A stretch of 7,582 nt of DNA from Rhodothermaceae bacterium (GTDB lineage Bacteria > Bacteroidota > Rhodothermia > Rhodothermales > JAHEMB01), in contig JAHEMB010000144.1 in the NCBI GenBank assembly GCA_024643915.1, forward strand, positions 1-7,582. The letters are read 5' to 3'. Under the pieces are notes generated by a model. It was not told the origin of the DNA, searched no databases, and saw only the letters and a program-made list of their open reading frames with translations. A program made the position numbers and the translations under genes. Positions 1 through 6,581 of this stretch are shown one piece after another. Position 1 is the stretch's first letter; each line of letters begins with the position of its first letter.

Positions 1-732
1 CGCCACCGTCTCGGTGTCCGCTACCGGGGCGAACGCCAGCACCAGCATCACGAACTGCACGGCGTTCACGAGATAACGGGCGAGGGCGATAAGCAGGTAG
101 CGTGCCGTTTGCCGGGTGCGCAACGCGCCCAGGAACGCCACGTGCGCCCTTGTTTTCTCACGTCTTACCACGCGCATGAGCAACCCGTGGCTCACCTTGG
201 GAAATAGCAGGCCGGCCGTGACGGTGAGGCCGGCGCCGGTGCCGTAGGCCGCCACAGCCAGCCAGCCCGGCTCGCTCCACAACCCATTTCCTGCCATGAA
301 AACGTAGAGCGCGACGAGCCCTACATCCACAAAGACGGCCATGTCGAAAAGGCGTTGCACGAAAACGACGGCGGCCAACTCCCATTTGTCGGGGTGGCGC
401 ACGTAGAAGGCCCGCCCGGCCAATTCCCCCGCCCGCATGGGCGTTACCAGGCCGAGGGCGAAGCCGCTCATCAGGGCGCCGAGAGAGCGCCGCCACGGCA
501 GACCAGGCACCACGTTGCGCGCCAGAAGATGCCACACCAAACCCTCCAGCAGCAAGTTGACGGGAAGCAAGGCCAACGCCGCGAGGATCCATCCCCATGA
601 CGCTCCGCGCGCCGTTGCCACAAGCTGGTCTACCTCTACGAAATAAATCAGATACCCGAGGGTGGCAGCAGCGAGCACCGCTTTCAACAGGTGCCATTTA
701 TGTTTCTTCAGCCACCGTATCATCGCGCGCAT
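1..732 (-). CDS. Lysylphosphatidylglycerol synthase/flippase-like integral membrane protein, 3' part beyond window
   Basis: An open frame of 244 codons starts at ATG 732 and runs uninterrupted off the left edge, so the C-terminus is missing. The visible protein has a short basic N-terminus (MRAMIRWLKKHKW) and then repeated hydrophobic segments at about residues 15-32, 47-66, 84-97, 118-146, 157-176 and 210-236. Residues 97-103 read TPMRAGE, just after a hydrophobic GFALGLV stretch. This TP-x-R-x-GE signature is the hallmark of the UPF0104 / lysylphosphatidylglycerol synthase transmembrane family. Family members sit in the inner membrane; known ones synthesise or flip lysyl-phosphatidylglycerol or handle polyprenyl-linked lipids, and most bacterial copies are uncharacterised. 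A GAGGGGG run 6 bases before ATG 732 supports that start; ATG 723 is the alternative. The gene lies 98 bp downstream of the outer-membrane barrel gene on the same strand, so the two may be co-transcribed. Family is fairly certain; the substrate is unknown. Confidence 0.85.
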   Translation of the reverse strand, partial: MRAMIRWLKKHKWHLLKAVLAAATLGYLIYFVEVDQLVATARGASWGWILAALALLPVNLLLEGLVWHLLARNVVPGLPWRRSLGALMSGFALGLVTPMRAGELAGRAFYVRHPDKWELAAVVFVQRLFDMAVFVDVGLVALYVFMAGNGLWSEPGWLAVAAYGTGAGLTVTAGLLFPKVSHGLLMRVVRREKTRAHVAFLGALRTRQTARYLLIALARYLVNAVQFVMLVLAFAPVADTETVA

Positions 733-812
733 GGTTCGCCCCCTCGAAATGGAAGCGCCCAGGCTGCAAAACTCAAGCTTCAAGGGGCCTGCCGGGTATC
801 CATTGGCGTTTA

Positions 813-826
813 GAATTTGGAATTTG
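813..826. repeat. Two perfect tandem copies of GAATTTG in an AT-rich intergenic patch
   Basis: The 98-bp gap between the barrel gene and the membrane gene holds GAATTTG at 813-819 directly repeated at 820-826, just outside the barrel stop codon (831-833). The patch is conspicuously AT-rich for this window. It could be chance, slippage, or the edge of a dispersed repeat; no hairpin or T-tract typical of a terminator accompanies it. The rest of the gap (733-812) shows nothing recognisable except the GAGGGGG ribosome-binding candidate for the downstream gene. Confidence 0.5.
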
Positions 827-830
827 GAGC

Positions 831-2075
831 TTAACGAACCTTGGGCCGGCGGCTCTGCAATGGATGAATAAATTTCGTGAGGTTAAGGCCAATGCCTTCG
901 GCGCTGTAGCCGAGCATCGCCGTCAAAAAGACCTCATCAAACTTGAGGAGACGCACGCCCATCTCCACAGCGGGGCGAAGGGCGTAGCGGACCTGTCCCG
1001 GCGCCATATCACGGTCGAACGAAAGGCCCAGTTCGAACTGGTCAAAGAAGTTATCGTAGACGTTGCCGGCACTCACGCCGACCACGCCCTCCATCCCCAT
1101 CACGTTGAACCCGTTGAAGAGCGGTCGGCGGTACTCGGCGGTCAGGAGCAGCAGATCGTCGCCGACGAAGCGGTTGCTGGAGAAAGCCGTGACGAGGCTC
1201 TTACCGAGCGTGGGGAGCAAGTAGAAAGGCAAGGGGAAGTCGCTGCGATCGTCCGTCGTCATGGCAAGGGCCCGCAGGGCCAGCACGTCGCCACGGGCAG
1301 AGAGGGGAACGAAGCCGTAGACGCCGAGGCCGTACACGCCGAACTGGATGTCGGACGGTTGCCGGCTGACGAAATAGCGCCCGGTGAGGGTGAGCAGCAC
1401 GCCCTTTCGCGTGAGCTTGGGATCGTCGCGGCGGTCGTAGGCCAGGTCCATGCCGAGCGAGAAGCCATCAAGCGTCTCCCATCGTTCTCCAAACCCTGTG
1501 TCCATGTTGCCTTTGAGGAAAAGGAGCATGCGTCGCGATTCGGGGTCCATTTGCTCAAACGCGCGGGGATCCTTATCCCTGAAGTCATTCGTGTCGAGCC
1601 GATGATAGCGGACGTTGGGCTGGATCAGAAGGCGATGGTCGAGCGCGTAGAGGCCCACGCGCGCCTCCGTTTCAAGGGCTCTAAACTCCACCGCCACGCG
1701 GTTGTCTTTGCTCGATCCTGGGCCGAGGCCGAAGAAGTAATAGGCTCCGTCGTCCCGGTAGAATACCCCGAGCATCCCGTAGGCAGGCGCCTCGTACGGA
1801 TCAGCCGTGAAGAAAGACGCCGAGTAGAGGCCGCGGTGCCACGCGGGCTCGGCGGTCAGCAGCAGCTCGGAGCCGGGATGGATCAGGTTTTCGAACTCCA
1901 GGCCCACGCCCACCCCGATGCCGGCGCTGGAGGACCAGAGGGCCTCAGGGTAGAACTTGAACCCCAGTGCGACCCCCGGCACGTCATCCGTGCGCGTAGA
2001 ATCCTGCGCGCGCAGGCCGGCGGGCAATGCCGCGCCGGTGAGGAGGAGAAGGAGAGAGAGAAAAAGCGATTTCAT
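831..2075 (-). CDS. BamA/TamA-like outer-membrane beta-barrel protein without POTRA domains
   Basis: The 414-residue product begins with a clear Sec signal peptide: MKS, a run of leucines, then a probable cleavage after LRA at residue 23. The rest has the alternating pattern of a transmembrane barrel with many aromatic and glycine residues. Two segments match the Omp85/BamA barrel (surface antigen D15) domain. One is YDRRDDP at residues 213-219 followed by a glycine turn and a strand (KGVLLTLTGRYF). The other is NRFVGDDLLLLTAEYRRPL at 301-319, resembling the family's barrel segment that ends in E-x-R-x-P-L. At about 390 mature residues there is no room for the N-terminal POTRA repeats of true BamA, so an insertase role is unlikely; a transport or structural role in the outer membrane is inferred. 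An in-frame ATG at 2117 would place 14 residues ahead of the signal peptide, so 2075 is preferred. No good Shine-Dalgarno sequence precedes it. Its start faces purD across a divergent intergenic region. Confidence 0.8.
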   Translation of the reverse strand: MKSLFLSLLLLLTGAALPAGLRAQDSTRTDDVPGVALGFKFYPEALWSSSAGIGVGVGLEFENLIHPGSELLLTAEPAWHRGLYSASFFTADPYEAPAYGMLGVFYRDDGAYYFFGLGPGSSKDNRVAVEFRALETEARVGLYALDHRLLIQPNVRYHRLDTNDFRDKDPRAFEQMDPESRRMLLFLKGNMDTGFGERWETLDGFSLGMDLAYDRRDDPKLTRKGVLLTLTGRYFVSRQPSDIQFGVYGLGVYGFVPLSARGDVLALRALAMTTDDRSDFPLPFYLLPTLGKSLVTAFSSNRFVGDDLLLLTAEYRRPLFNGFNVMGMEGVVGVSAGNVYDNFFDQFELGLSFDRDMAPGQVRYALRPAVEMGVRLLKFDEVFLTAMLGYSAEGIGLNLTKFIHPLQSRRPKVR

Positions 2076-2243
2076 GGCGATTGAGCAGAACGGGAAACAC
2101 GGCCATACATTTTGCATAGCTCGGTTTGATACCTTGTTCGCAAACGAAGGCCTGGTCTACCGGCGCTAATCTTTAGCAACGAGATCTTGCTTCCGGCAAG
2201 GTACCTACGACGTGATAATGAAAGAACATCCCAAACCGTATCT
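2076..2243. promoter_or_regulatory. Divergent intergenic region serving the barrel gene and purD
   Basis: These 168 bases separate two head-to-head genes and must hold promoters for both directions. The stretch is less GC-rich than the flanking genes and contains several TTTG elements (2111-2114, 2125-2128). On the plus strand TTTG at 2111 and TACCTTG at 2130-2136 loosely recall the Bacteroidota -33/-7 elements, but the 15-base spacing is short. On the minus strand TATGCA with an upstream TTGCGA is a weak sigma-70-like pair. Bases 2132-2150 form an imperfect palindrome (CCTTGTT against AAC-G-AAGG, one bulged base), a possible operator or hairpin. Neither start codon has a convincing Shine-Dalgarno sequence. 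Promoter positions are guesses; that the region is regulatory follows from gene orientation. Confidence 0.5.
2184..2202 (+). promoter_or_regulatory. Small hairpin in the purD leader
   Basis: ATCTTGC (2184-2190) and GCAAGGT (2196-2202) pair across a five-base TTCCG loop, giving five Watson-Crick pairs next to the loop plus one G-U and one A-U pair. It lies about 42 bases before the purD ATG. No U-tract follows, so it is not an obvious terminator, and it does not match a purine riboswitch, which needs a three-way junction. It may be a leader structure or chance. Confidence 0.3.
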
Positions 2244-3356
2244 ATGCGCATTCTCATCATAGGCGGGGGAGGACGGGAGCACGCCCTCGCCTGGGCACTC
2301 GCCCGCAGCCCGAGGCAGCCGGAGCTTTTCGTGGCGCCGGGCAACGCAGGAACGGCGGCGCTGGGCCGCAACGTTCCCCTGGCCGCCGACGATGTCGGGG
2401 CATTACAACAATTTGCCACCCGGGAAAACATCGATCTGACGGTCGTCGGTCCGGAGCAGCCCCTCGTTCTCGGCCTCGTCGACCGATTCGAGGCGGCGGG
2501 TTTGGCTGTGGTGGGGCCGACGGCTGCTGCCGCCCGGCTGGAAGGCAGCAAGGCGTTCGCGAAAGCGTTCATGCAGCGCCACGGCATTCCTACCGCCGCC
2601 CACCGCACATTCACCGCCGGGGAGTACGACGCGGCGGTCGCTTACCTGGAGGCGCAGGGCGCGCCTATCGTGGTGAAGGCCAGCGGGCTGGCGGCAGGCA
2701 AGGGTGCCCTCGTCTGCCCGACGCCCGAAGCGGCCCGCAACGCGCTCGATCTGGTGCTGAAGGAAGGCACGTTCGGCGAGGCGGGGCACGAGGTGGTGAT
2801 AGAGGCCTTCATGGAGGGAGAGGAGGCCAGCGTCTTTGCCCTGACTGATGGCGACGACTTCGTCCTCCTACCCTCCGCCCAGGACCACAAGCGCATCGGG
2901 GAGGGCGATACCGGGCCGAACACGGGCGGCATGGGGGCCTACGCTCCGGCGCCTATCGTCACCGATGCACTACTGGACCGGGTGCGCCGGACCGTCATCG
3001 CGCCGTCGCTGGCGGGCCTCGCTGCTGAGGGTGCGCCCTACCGCGGCATCCTCTACGTGGGCCTGATGATGACGCCCGAGGGGCCGAAGGTGGTCGAGTT
3101 TAACTGCCGGCTAGGCGATCCCGAGGCGCAGGTGGTGCTGCCGCTCATCGAGACGGACCTCGTCGAACTCTTGGAAGCCGTTGCGCTCCGGCGGCTCGGG
3201 GAGGTGGAAATGGCGCTTCACGGCGGGGCGGCGGCGTGCGTGGTGATGGCGTCTGAAGGCTATCCCGGCAGCTACCGCAAGGGTTTTGTCATCGACGGGC
3301 TGGCGGCAGCAGAGCAGGTAACGGAGCCCGGCGCGACGCCTCCGGGCAGGTGGTGA
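2244..3356 (+). CDS. purD: Phosphoribosylamine-glycine ligase (GAR synthetase), 3' end frameshifted
   Basis: PurD is the cytoplasmic ATP-grasp ligase that joins glycine to 5-phosphoribosylamine in the second step of de novo IMP synthesis. The N-domain opens with MRILIIGGGGREHALAWAL (residues 1-19), then APGNAGT (31-37) and VVGPEQPL (67-74). ATP-grasp motifs follow: GSKAFAK (101-107), VVKASGLAAGKG (143-154), QDHKRIGEGDTGPNTGGMGAY (213-233) and the metal-binding EFNCRLGDPEAQ (285-296). The frame from ATG 2244 is good up to about residue 358, then reads an unrelated tail (VTEPGATPPGRW) and stops at 3354-3356, giving 370 residues where the family usually has about 420-430. Homologous C-terminal sequence resumes in another frame (next entry). 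ATG 2244 is chosen over an in-frame ATG at 2187 because the Rossmann-like strand must be at the N-terminus. No clear Shine-Dalgarno sequence is seen. Unless this is an assembly or sequencing error, the enzyme probably lacks its C-terminal domain and may be inactive. Confidence 0.93.
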   Translation: MRILIIGGGGREHALAWALARSPRQPELFVAPGNAGTAALGRNVPLAADDVGALQQFATRENIDLTVVGPEQPLVLGLVDRFEAAGLAVVGPTAAAARLEGSKAFAKAFMQRHGIPTAAHRTFTAGEYDAAVAYLEAQGAPIVVKASGLAAGKGALVCPTPEAARNALDLVLKEGTFGEAGHEVVIEAFMEGEEASVFALTDGDDFVLLPSAQDHKRIGEGDTGPNTGGMGAYAPAPIVTDALLDRVRRTVIAPSLAGLAAEGAPYRGILYVGLMMTPEGPKVVEFNCRLGDPEAQVVLPLIETDLVELLEAVALRRLGEVEMALHGGAAACVVMASEGYPGSYRKGFVIDGLAAAEQVTEPGATPPGRW

Positions 3357-3529
3357 CGGCGGGCGGGCGCGTCCTCGGCGTCACCGCGCGCGGGCCGGAC
3401 CTCGTCACCGCCCTCGACCGGGCCTACAGCGCCACAGGCAGCATCCACTTCGAGGGCGCCCAGTACCGCCGCGACATCGGACAAAAAGGTCTGGCGCGGC
3501 TGGCTGCCGGCGAGTCGGTGAATCAGTGA
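3323..3529 (+). pseudogene. purD: Detached 3' part of purD in a shifted frame
   Basis: Reading from 3323 in the frame two bases on from the upstream part gives GARRDASGQVV, then TAGGRVLGVTARG, a run with AYSATGSIHFEG, QYRRDIGQKGL and a stop at 3527-3529. This is the normal PurD C-terminal domain: (T/N)GGRVL-x-VTA and the terminal Y/C-R-(R/K)-DIG. The conserved valine-phenylalanine-histidine-alanine-glycine-threonine segment expected just before it is not found in any frame at the junction. By comparison with the E. coli protein about six residues are missing. The frame offset means a net loss of 3n+1 bases, plausibly 16 or 19. It has no start signal of its own and is unlikely to be translated separately. 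Confidence 0.85.
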
Positions 3530-3551
3530 GCTGGGGAGCGCAGCGCTGAAA

Positions 3552-3573
3552 GGAGAGCAATCACCGGCTCTCC
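3552..3573 (+). terminator. Stem-loop between purD and the NHL-repeat gene, possible terminator
   Basis: GGAGAGC (3552-3558) and GCTCTCC (3567-3573) form a perfect 7-bp stem with an 8-base loop. It starts 23 bases after the original purD stop. A GC palindrome AGCGC-A-GCGCT lies just upstream at 3537-3547. No strong U-tract follows (only CT-rich sequence), so intrinsic termination would be weak; alternatively it may protect an mRNA end or occlude the GGAG-type sequence. The downstream gene starts at 3615. Confidence 0.35.
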
Positions 3574-3614
3574 GATGCTCCAGATCTCTTATCCCTCTTC
3601 ATGGGCATGCGGAG

Positions 3615-4532
3615 ATGAAAAGCCTGGGTTATTTGATAGCCTGTCTTGCGGTGCTCGGCGTTGCCGGGGCGGCGCAGGCGCAGCCGGCAGATACGCTTGT
3701 CACCGAGGCGGTCGTGCTGGCGCGGTTCGAGGAGGCGCGGGCGCTTGCCGTGGATCCGCAGGGCCTCCTCTATGTGGCCGATGCCGGGCGCGACGCCGTC
3801 GTGCGGCTGGACGAGGACGGGCTGCTACGCGACATGCTGGGCGGGCCGGGTACCCTGGAAGGCCGCTTCAGCGAGCCTGCCGACATTGACCCGACCAATG
3901 GCCTCGTCTTCGTTGTGGCCGATGCCGGCAACAGCCGCCTCCAGCGTTTCTCCCGTGATTTTCTCCACCTCGAATCGCTCTCCGTCGGACGCCTCCAGCA
4001 AGACGAGCGCACCGGGCGCGGGCAACCGACGGCACCTTTTGGGCAGGCCAACCGCCTGGGGCTGGCGGATGGGACGCCCATCGCCGTGGCGACGAGCAGG
4101 GCCAATGAGACGTTTGCCGTGGAAGCGGGGCGCAATGTTGTGCTGAAGTGGGACGCCGCGCGGCGCTTCGAGCGCGTCATCGGGGGTTTCGACGAGCGGG
4201 ACGGGCGCCTCGTCGCGCCGGTGGCCCTGGCTGTGGATGAGAACAGCCTGTACGTGGCGGATCGGGGGCGGGCCGCCGTGCTCGTCTACGATCACTTCGG
4301 CGGCTTCGTTCGCACCCTCGCCGAAGGGTTGGCGAGGGAGGTGTGCGCCGTCACGGTCTTCGGCGATGAGATCTGGATCGTCCTTCCGGAGCGCCTCCTT
4401 GTCTTCCACCGGCGTGGGCGGCTCGCTCGCGTCTTCGACGTTCGCCTGGGCGAACCGCTCGTCGATGTGGGGCGACGCGGTGGCCTCACCTATCTCCTCA
4501 CGCCCTCCCGGTTGTACAGCACCGTTCTATAG
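3615..4532 (+). CDS. Secreted NHL-type beta-propeller protein
   Basis: The 305-residue product has a Sec signal peptide (MKSLGYLIACLAVLGVAGAAQA, cleavage predicted after residue 22), so it should be exported to the periplasm or beyond. The mature part contains NHL-like propeller blades with the pattern A-x-A-V-D-x2-G-x-LYVADAG. Clear copies are at residues 42-66 (ALAVDPQGLLYVADAGRD, then VVRLD), 88-112 (ADIDP, VVADAGNSRLQRF) and 203-226 (VALAVDENSLYVADRGRA, then VLVY). Degenerate blades probably lie at about 150-190 and 245-300, and the total fits a five- or six-bladed propeller. No catalytic motif is visible; such proteins usually bind proteins, carbohydrates or cofactors, so the partner here is unknown. 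ATG 3615 is the start that places the signal peptide at the N-terminus; GGAG at 3611-3614 directly abuts it, too close to be a normal ribosome-binding site. It may be read through from purD, 85 bases upstream. Confidence 0.75.
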   Translation: MKSLGYLIACLAVLGVAGAAQAQPADTLVTEAVVLARFEEARALAVDPQGLLYVADAGRDAVVRLDEDGLLRDMLGGPGTLEGRFSEPADIDPTNGLVFVVADAGNSRLQRFSRDFLHLESLSVGRLQQDERTGRGQPTAPFGQANRLGLADGTPIAVATSRANETFAVEAGRNVVLKWDAARRFERVIGGFDERDGRLVAPVALAVDENSLYVADRGRAAVLVYDHFGGFVRTLAEGLAREVCAVTVFGDEIWIVLPERLLVFHRRGRLARVFDVRLGEPLVDVGRRGGLTYLLTPSRLYSTVL

Positions 4533-4656
4533 GTGGACCGGTGGCATTTCTCCTCGGTCTGCATTATCTATACAAAAAGGCGAGCAGGCGCATGATGATT
4601 AGCCGCTGAATTGGTGCTCGTTATGCTTTGGTCGAACGAATCGATGGGGTGGCGAG
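4533..4656 (+). promoter_or_regulatory. Intergenic region upstream of the phage-like gene, promoter candidate
   Basis: This 124-base gap is AT-richer than its surroundings. TATACA (4569-4574) followed by an A-run resembles a sigma-70 -10 box but has no good -35 partner; TATGCT at 4622-4627 is a second candidate. GACCG (4536-4540) and CGGTC (4555-4559) could pair across a 14-base loop, without a U-tract. GGGGTGG about 4 bases before ATG 4657 is a weak Shine-Dalgarno-like run. I see no tRNA or attachment-site-like duplication. Confidence 0.25.
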
Positions 4657-5385
4657 ATGAAGACGAATGGCCTTCAATTTCTCGTGCTGATTGCTCTCGT
4701 GGCAGGGCTGGCGTTGCTTTTCTGGTGGAACCGTAAGTTACGGGCTGAGGTGCTGATCAGAGAGCAGAATATGGCGGCTCTCCAAGATTCGACGCGCCTC
4801 GTGCGCAACAAGGCGGGCGATCTCGAAGCGGCACGCCTCGTCTGGGTAGGAACGGAGAAAGACCTGCGGGAGCTCAACGCGGAACTGGCCGATGAGCTTG
4901 AAAAGGAAAAAGGCAAGGTGAAAACCATTCAAAAGATCACAACGGTGGTACGGCACGATACGGTGCAAGTGCCCACGACCGTCATCCTCTTGCCGGACAG
5001 TGCCTTTGCCCTCGGCTGGCAGCACAGCGAGGAGCATGAAGGCGGCGCGCGCCGACTTGCCGGCAACAGCACCTTCAGGTTCCGCCGAGGTCAGGTGGAA
5101 GACCCGGTCACGACCATTACCGAGGATATGCTAAGCCTCGTCATCGTGACCGGCCTGCGCGAGCGAGAAGGCGACGAAAAGCTCGAAATCTTTGCCCGCA
5201 CCGATTACCCCGGCGTCAGCTTCGATCTCCAGGGGGCCGTCGTCGATCCAAGCATGTTTTACAATGTGGGGCGGCGTGCCAGCCGCTTCTCCATTGGGCC
5301 GGTCGTCTCCGTCGGGCTGAATCAAGACCTGAAACCCGGGCTGCACGTGGGCCTTGGCGTGCAGTACAACCTGATACGGTTTTAA
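4657..5385 (+). CDS. Membrane-anchored coiled-coil protein resembling Bacteroidota phage proteins
   Basis: The 242-residue product has a single N-terminal transmembrane segment (residues 7-24, ending FWWN), then a charged, heptad-like helical stretch (about 26-92, rich in E, K, L and R). A short linker follows (TVVRHDTVQVPTTVILLPDS, 96-115). The C-terminal half is probably beta-rich and ends in a glycine-rich hydrophobic pattern (FSIGPVVSVG at 211-220; VGLGVQYNLIRF at 231-242). This order (anchor, coiled coil, DT(V/I)-containing linker, terminal GVGVxYNLI(R/K)F) recalls small proteins common in Bacteroidota phages and prophages (DUF6549/DUF6808-like, from memory). Their role is not established; a spanin-like or lysis-associated role is only a guess. 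No phage neighbours are visible. GC in the first 150 bases is about 57%, lower than neighbouring genes, compatible with acquisition. It ends 39 bp from the convergent phosphotransferase stop. The gene is secure; the phage link is moderate. Confidence 0.75.
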   Translation: MKTNGLQFLVLIALVAGLALLFWWNRKLRAEVLIREQNMAALQDSTRLVRNKAGDLEAARLVWVGTEKDLRELNAELADELEKEKGKVKTIQKITTVVRHDTVQVPTTVILLPDSAFALGWQHSEEHEGGARRLAGNSTFRFRRGQVEDPVTTITEDMLSLVIVTGLREREGDEKLEIFARTDYPGVSFDLQGAVVDPSMFYNVGRRASRFSIGPVVSVGLNQDLKPGLHVGLGVQYNLIRF

Positions 5386-5424
5386 GTGCAGTTACGGCGC
5401 GGTCGCACAGGGCTCCCCGCCGTG

Positions 5425-6507
5425 TCACCGCCATGCTCCATTTGCGACGGAAAGGGCGGCCTCGGCAGTAATGGGCATCAGGTCTCCGAACGCGGCGAAG
5501 CGGGCGTCCTGCGTTTGACTGCGCACGTAACGGGCGTAGATCTGGGCAAGGATGCCGGTCAGCCGAAAGAGGCCGAGGGCGTGGTAGAAAGGCAGGCTCG
5601 TCACATCGCGTCCGCTCTTCTCGGCGTACCGCGCCGCGAGTTCGCCGCGGGTGGGGAAACGCTCGTCGAGGGGCATCATCGCCATGAGTTGGAAGGGGAG
5701 GGGATCGTCGGGCCGGGTCCAGTAAGTAAGGAGGGCGCCGAGGTCGTTGAGCGGATCGCCGAGCGTGCCCATGTCCCAGTCGAAAACGGCGGCGACCTGC
5801 CCTGGATCGTCGGCGGCGAGCATGACGTTGTCGAGCTTGTAATCGTTATGGACGAGCGTGGCGGCGGGCGATGCGGGGAGGTGGTCGAGGAGCCAATCGT
5901 ACGTGGCCTGCATTTCCGGAAGTTCCACCGTTTTCGCCTGCTGCCACCGCCGCCACCAGCCCTCCACCTGCCGCTCGACAAAGCCCTCTGGTTGTCCCAG
6001 GTCGCCGAGGTCGATCTTTTCGTAATCGACTGCGTGGAGCGCCACGAGGGCATCGACGAGAGCCTCGGCCATGCGCTGCGGCGCGTCCGGCAGGGTACGG
6101 AAAGCCTGCGGCATTTCATTGCGCACCACCACGCCGTGTCGCCGCTCCATCACGAAAAACGAAGCCCCAATGATCGCCGGATCATCGCAGAAGAGAAAGG
6201 CGCGGGGGGCGGGCGGGTAGACGCTCCAGAGGGAAGAGAGGACACGGAACTCGCGAGCCATGTCGTGGGCCGCTTTGGGCACGGGGCCGAGGGGCGGGCG
6301 GCGTAGCACGTATTCGTGGGCGCCGTAATCGAGCAGATAGGTCAGGTTGGCCGCCCCACCGCCGAACTGCCGCACCGTGAGGAGCTGATCGCTGCCTGGC
6401 AGGCGGCCCCGCAAGAAGGCCGCCAACCGCGCCTCATCCAGCCGTTCGTCCGGACGCACGGGGATGGTATCCGGCTGAGTGGCAGGGTGGTCGGCTGAAG
6501 AAGGCAT
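5425..6507 (-). CDS. APH/ACAD10-type phosphotransferase family protein
   Basis: The 360-residue cytoplasmic protein has an aminoglycoside phosphotransferase / choline-kinase fold. A glycine-rich nucleotide loop FGGGAANLTY lies at residues 48-57, VLRRPP at 67-72 stands where the ATP-contacting basic residue is expected, and a helix with REFRVL at 85-90 follows. The catalytic Brenner-type motif is HNDYKLDN at 220-227 (D222, N227), and the metal-binding motif is VFDWDMGTLGDPLNDLG at 241-257. The VLR-PP and DW(D/E)-x-x-TLGDP-x-x-DLG wording is typical of the branch related to the kinase domain of animal ACAD10/ACAD11 and bacterial 4-hydroxyacyl-CoA kinases such as LvaA, rather than of antibiotic-resistance enzymes. 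A small hydroxyacyl-CoA substrate is therefore plausible but inferred. ATG 6507 is the only good start and has no clear Shine-Dalgarno sequence. It lies 74 bp downstream of an acyl-CoA dehydrogenase gene on the same strand, supporting a shared operon. Confidence 0.88.
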   Translation of the reverse strand: MPSSADHPATQPDTIPVRPDERLDEARLAAFLRGRLPGSDQLLTVRQFGGGAANLTYLLDYGAHEYVLRRPPLGPVPKAAHDMAREFRVLSSLWSVYPPAPRAFLFCDDPAIIGASFFVMERRHGVVVRNEMPQAFRTLPDAPQRMAEALVDALVALHAVDYEKIDLGDLGQPEGFVERQVEGWWRRWQQAKTVELPEMQATYDWLLDHLPASPAATLVHNDYKLDNVMLAADDPGQVAAVFDWDMGTLGDPLNDLGALLTYWTRPDDPLPFQLMAMMPLDERFPTRGELAARYAEKSGRDVTSLPFYHALGLFRLTGILAQIYARYVRSQTQDARFAAFGDLMPITAEAALSVANGAWR

Positions 6508-6581
6508 CGTTCGCTGTTAAATGGCGCGTCCCGAATTCCGAAGAGGAGAAGTCGAGCAACGTGGTGTTTGGTGCCTGGCCT

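Noticed and set aside
158..697. A 179-codon minus-strand frame in the left region
   Set aside because: It is rich in arginine and glycine with no hydrophobic pattern; the overlapping frame from 732 encodes a clear multi-pass membrane protein with the TPMRAGE motif.
597..2084. A 495-codon open frame on the plus strand opposite the barrel gene
   Set aside because: It is a mirror of the GC-rich minus-strand gene: no recognisable domain or signal, skewed composition, while the opposite strand has a signal peptide and barrel motifs.
2076..2117. Upstream start for the barrel protein at 2117
   Set aside because: It would put 14 residues in front of a well-formed signal peptide.
2187..2243. Upstream start for PurD at 2187
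   Set aside because: The family begins at the MRILIIGGGGREHA segment; the added 19 residues are unlike any PurD N-terminus and overlap a hairpin.
3318..3356. Programmed frameshifting in purD
   Set aside because: No slippery heptamer or downstream pseudoknot-like structure is evident, and conserved residues are missing at the junction, which points to a deletion.
5386..6306. A 306-codon plus-strand frame directly after the phage-like gene stop
   Set aside because: It lies antisense to the phosphotransferase, whose catalytic motifs are intact, and shows no family features.
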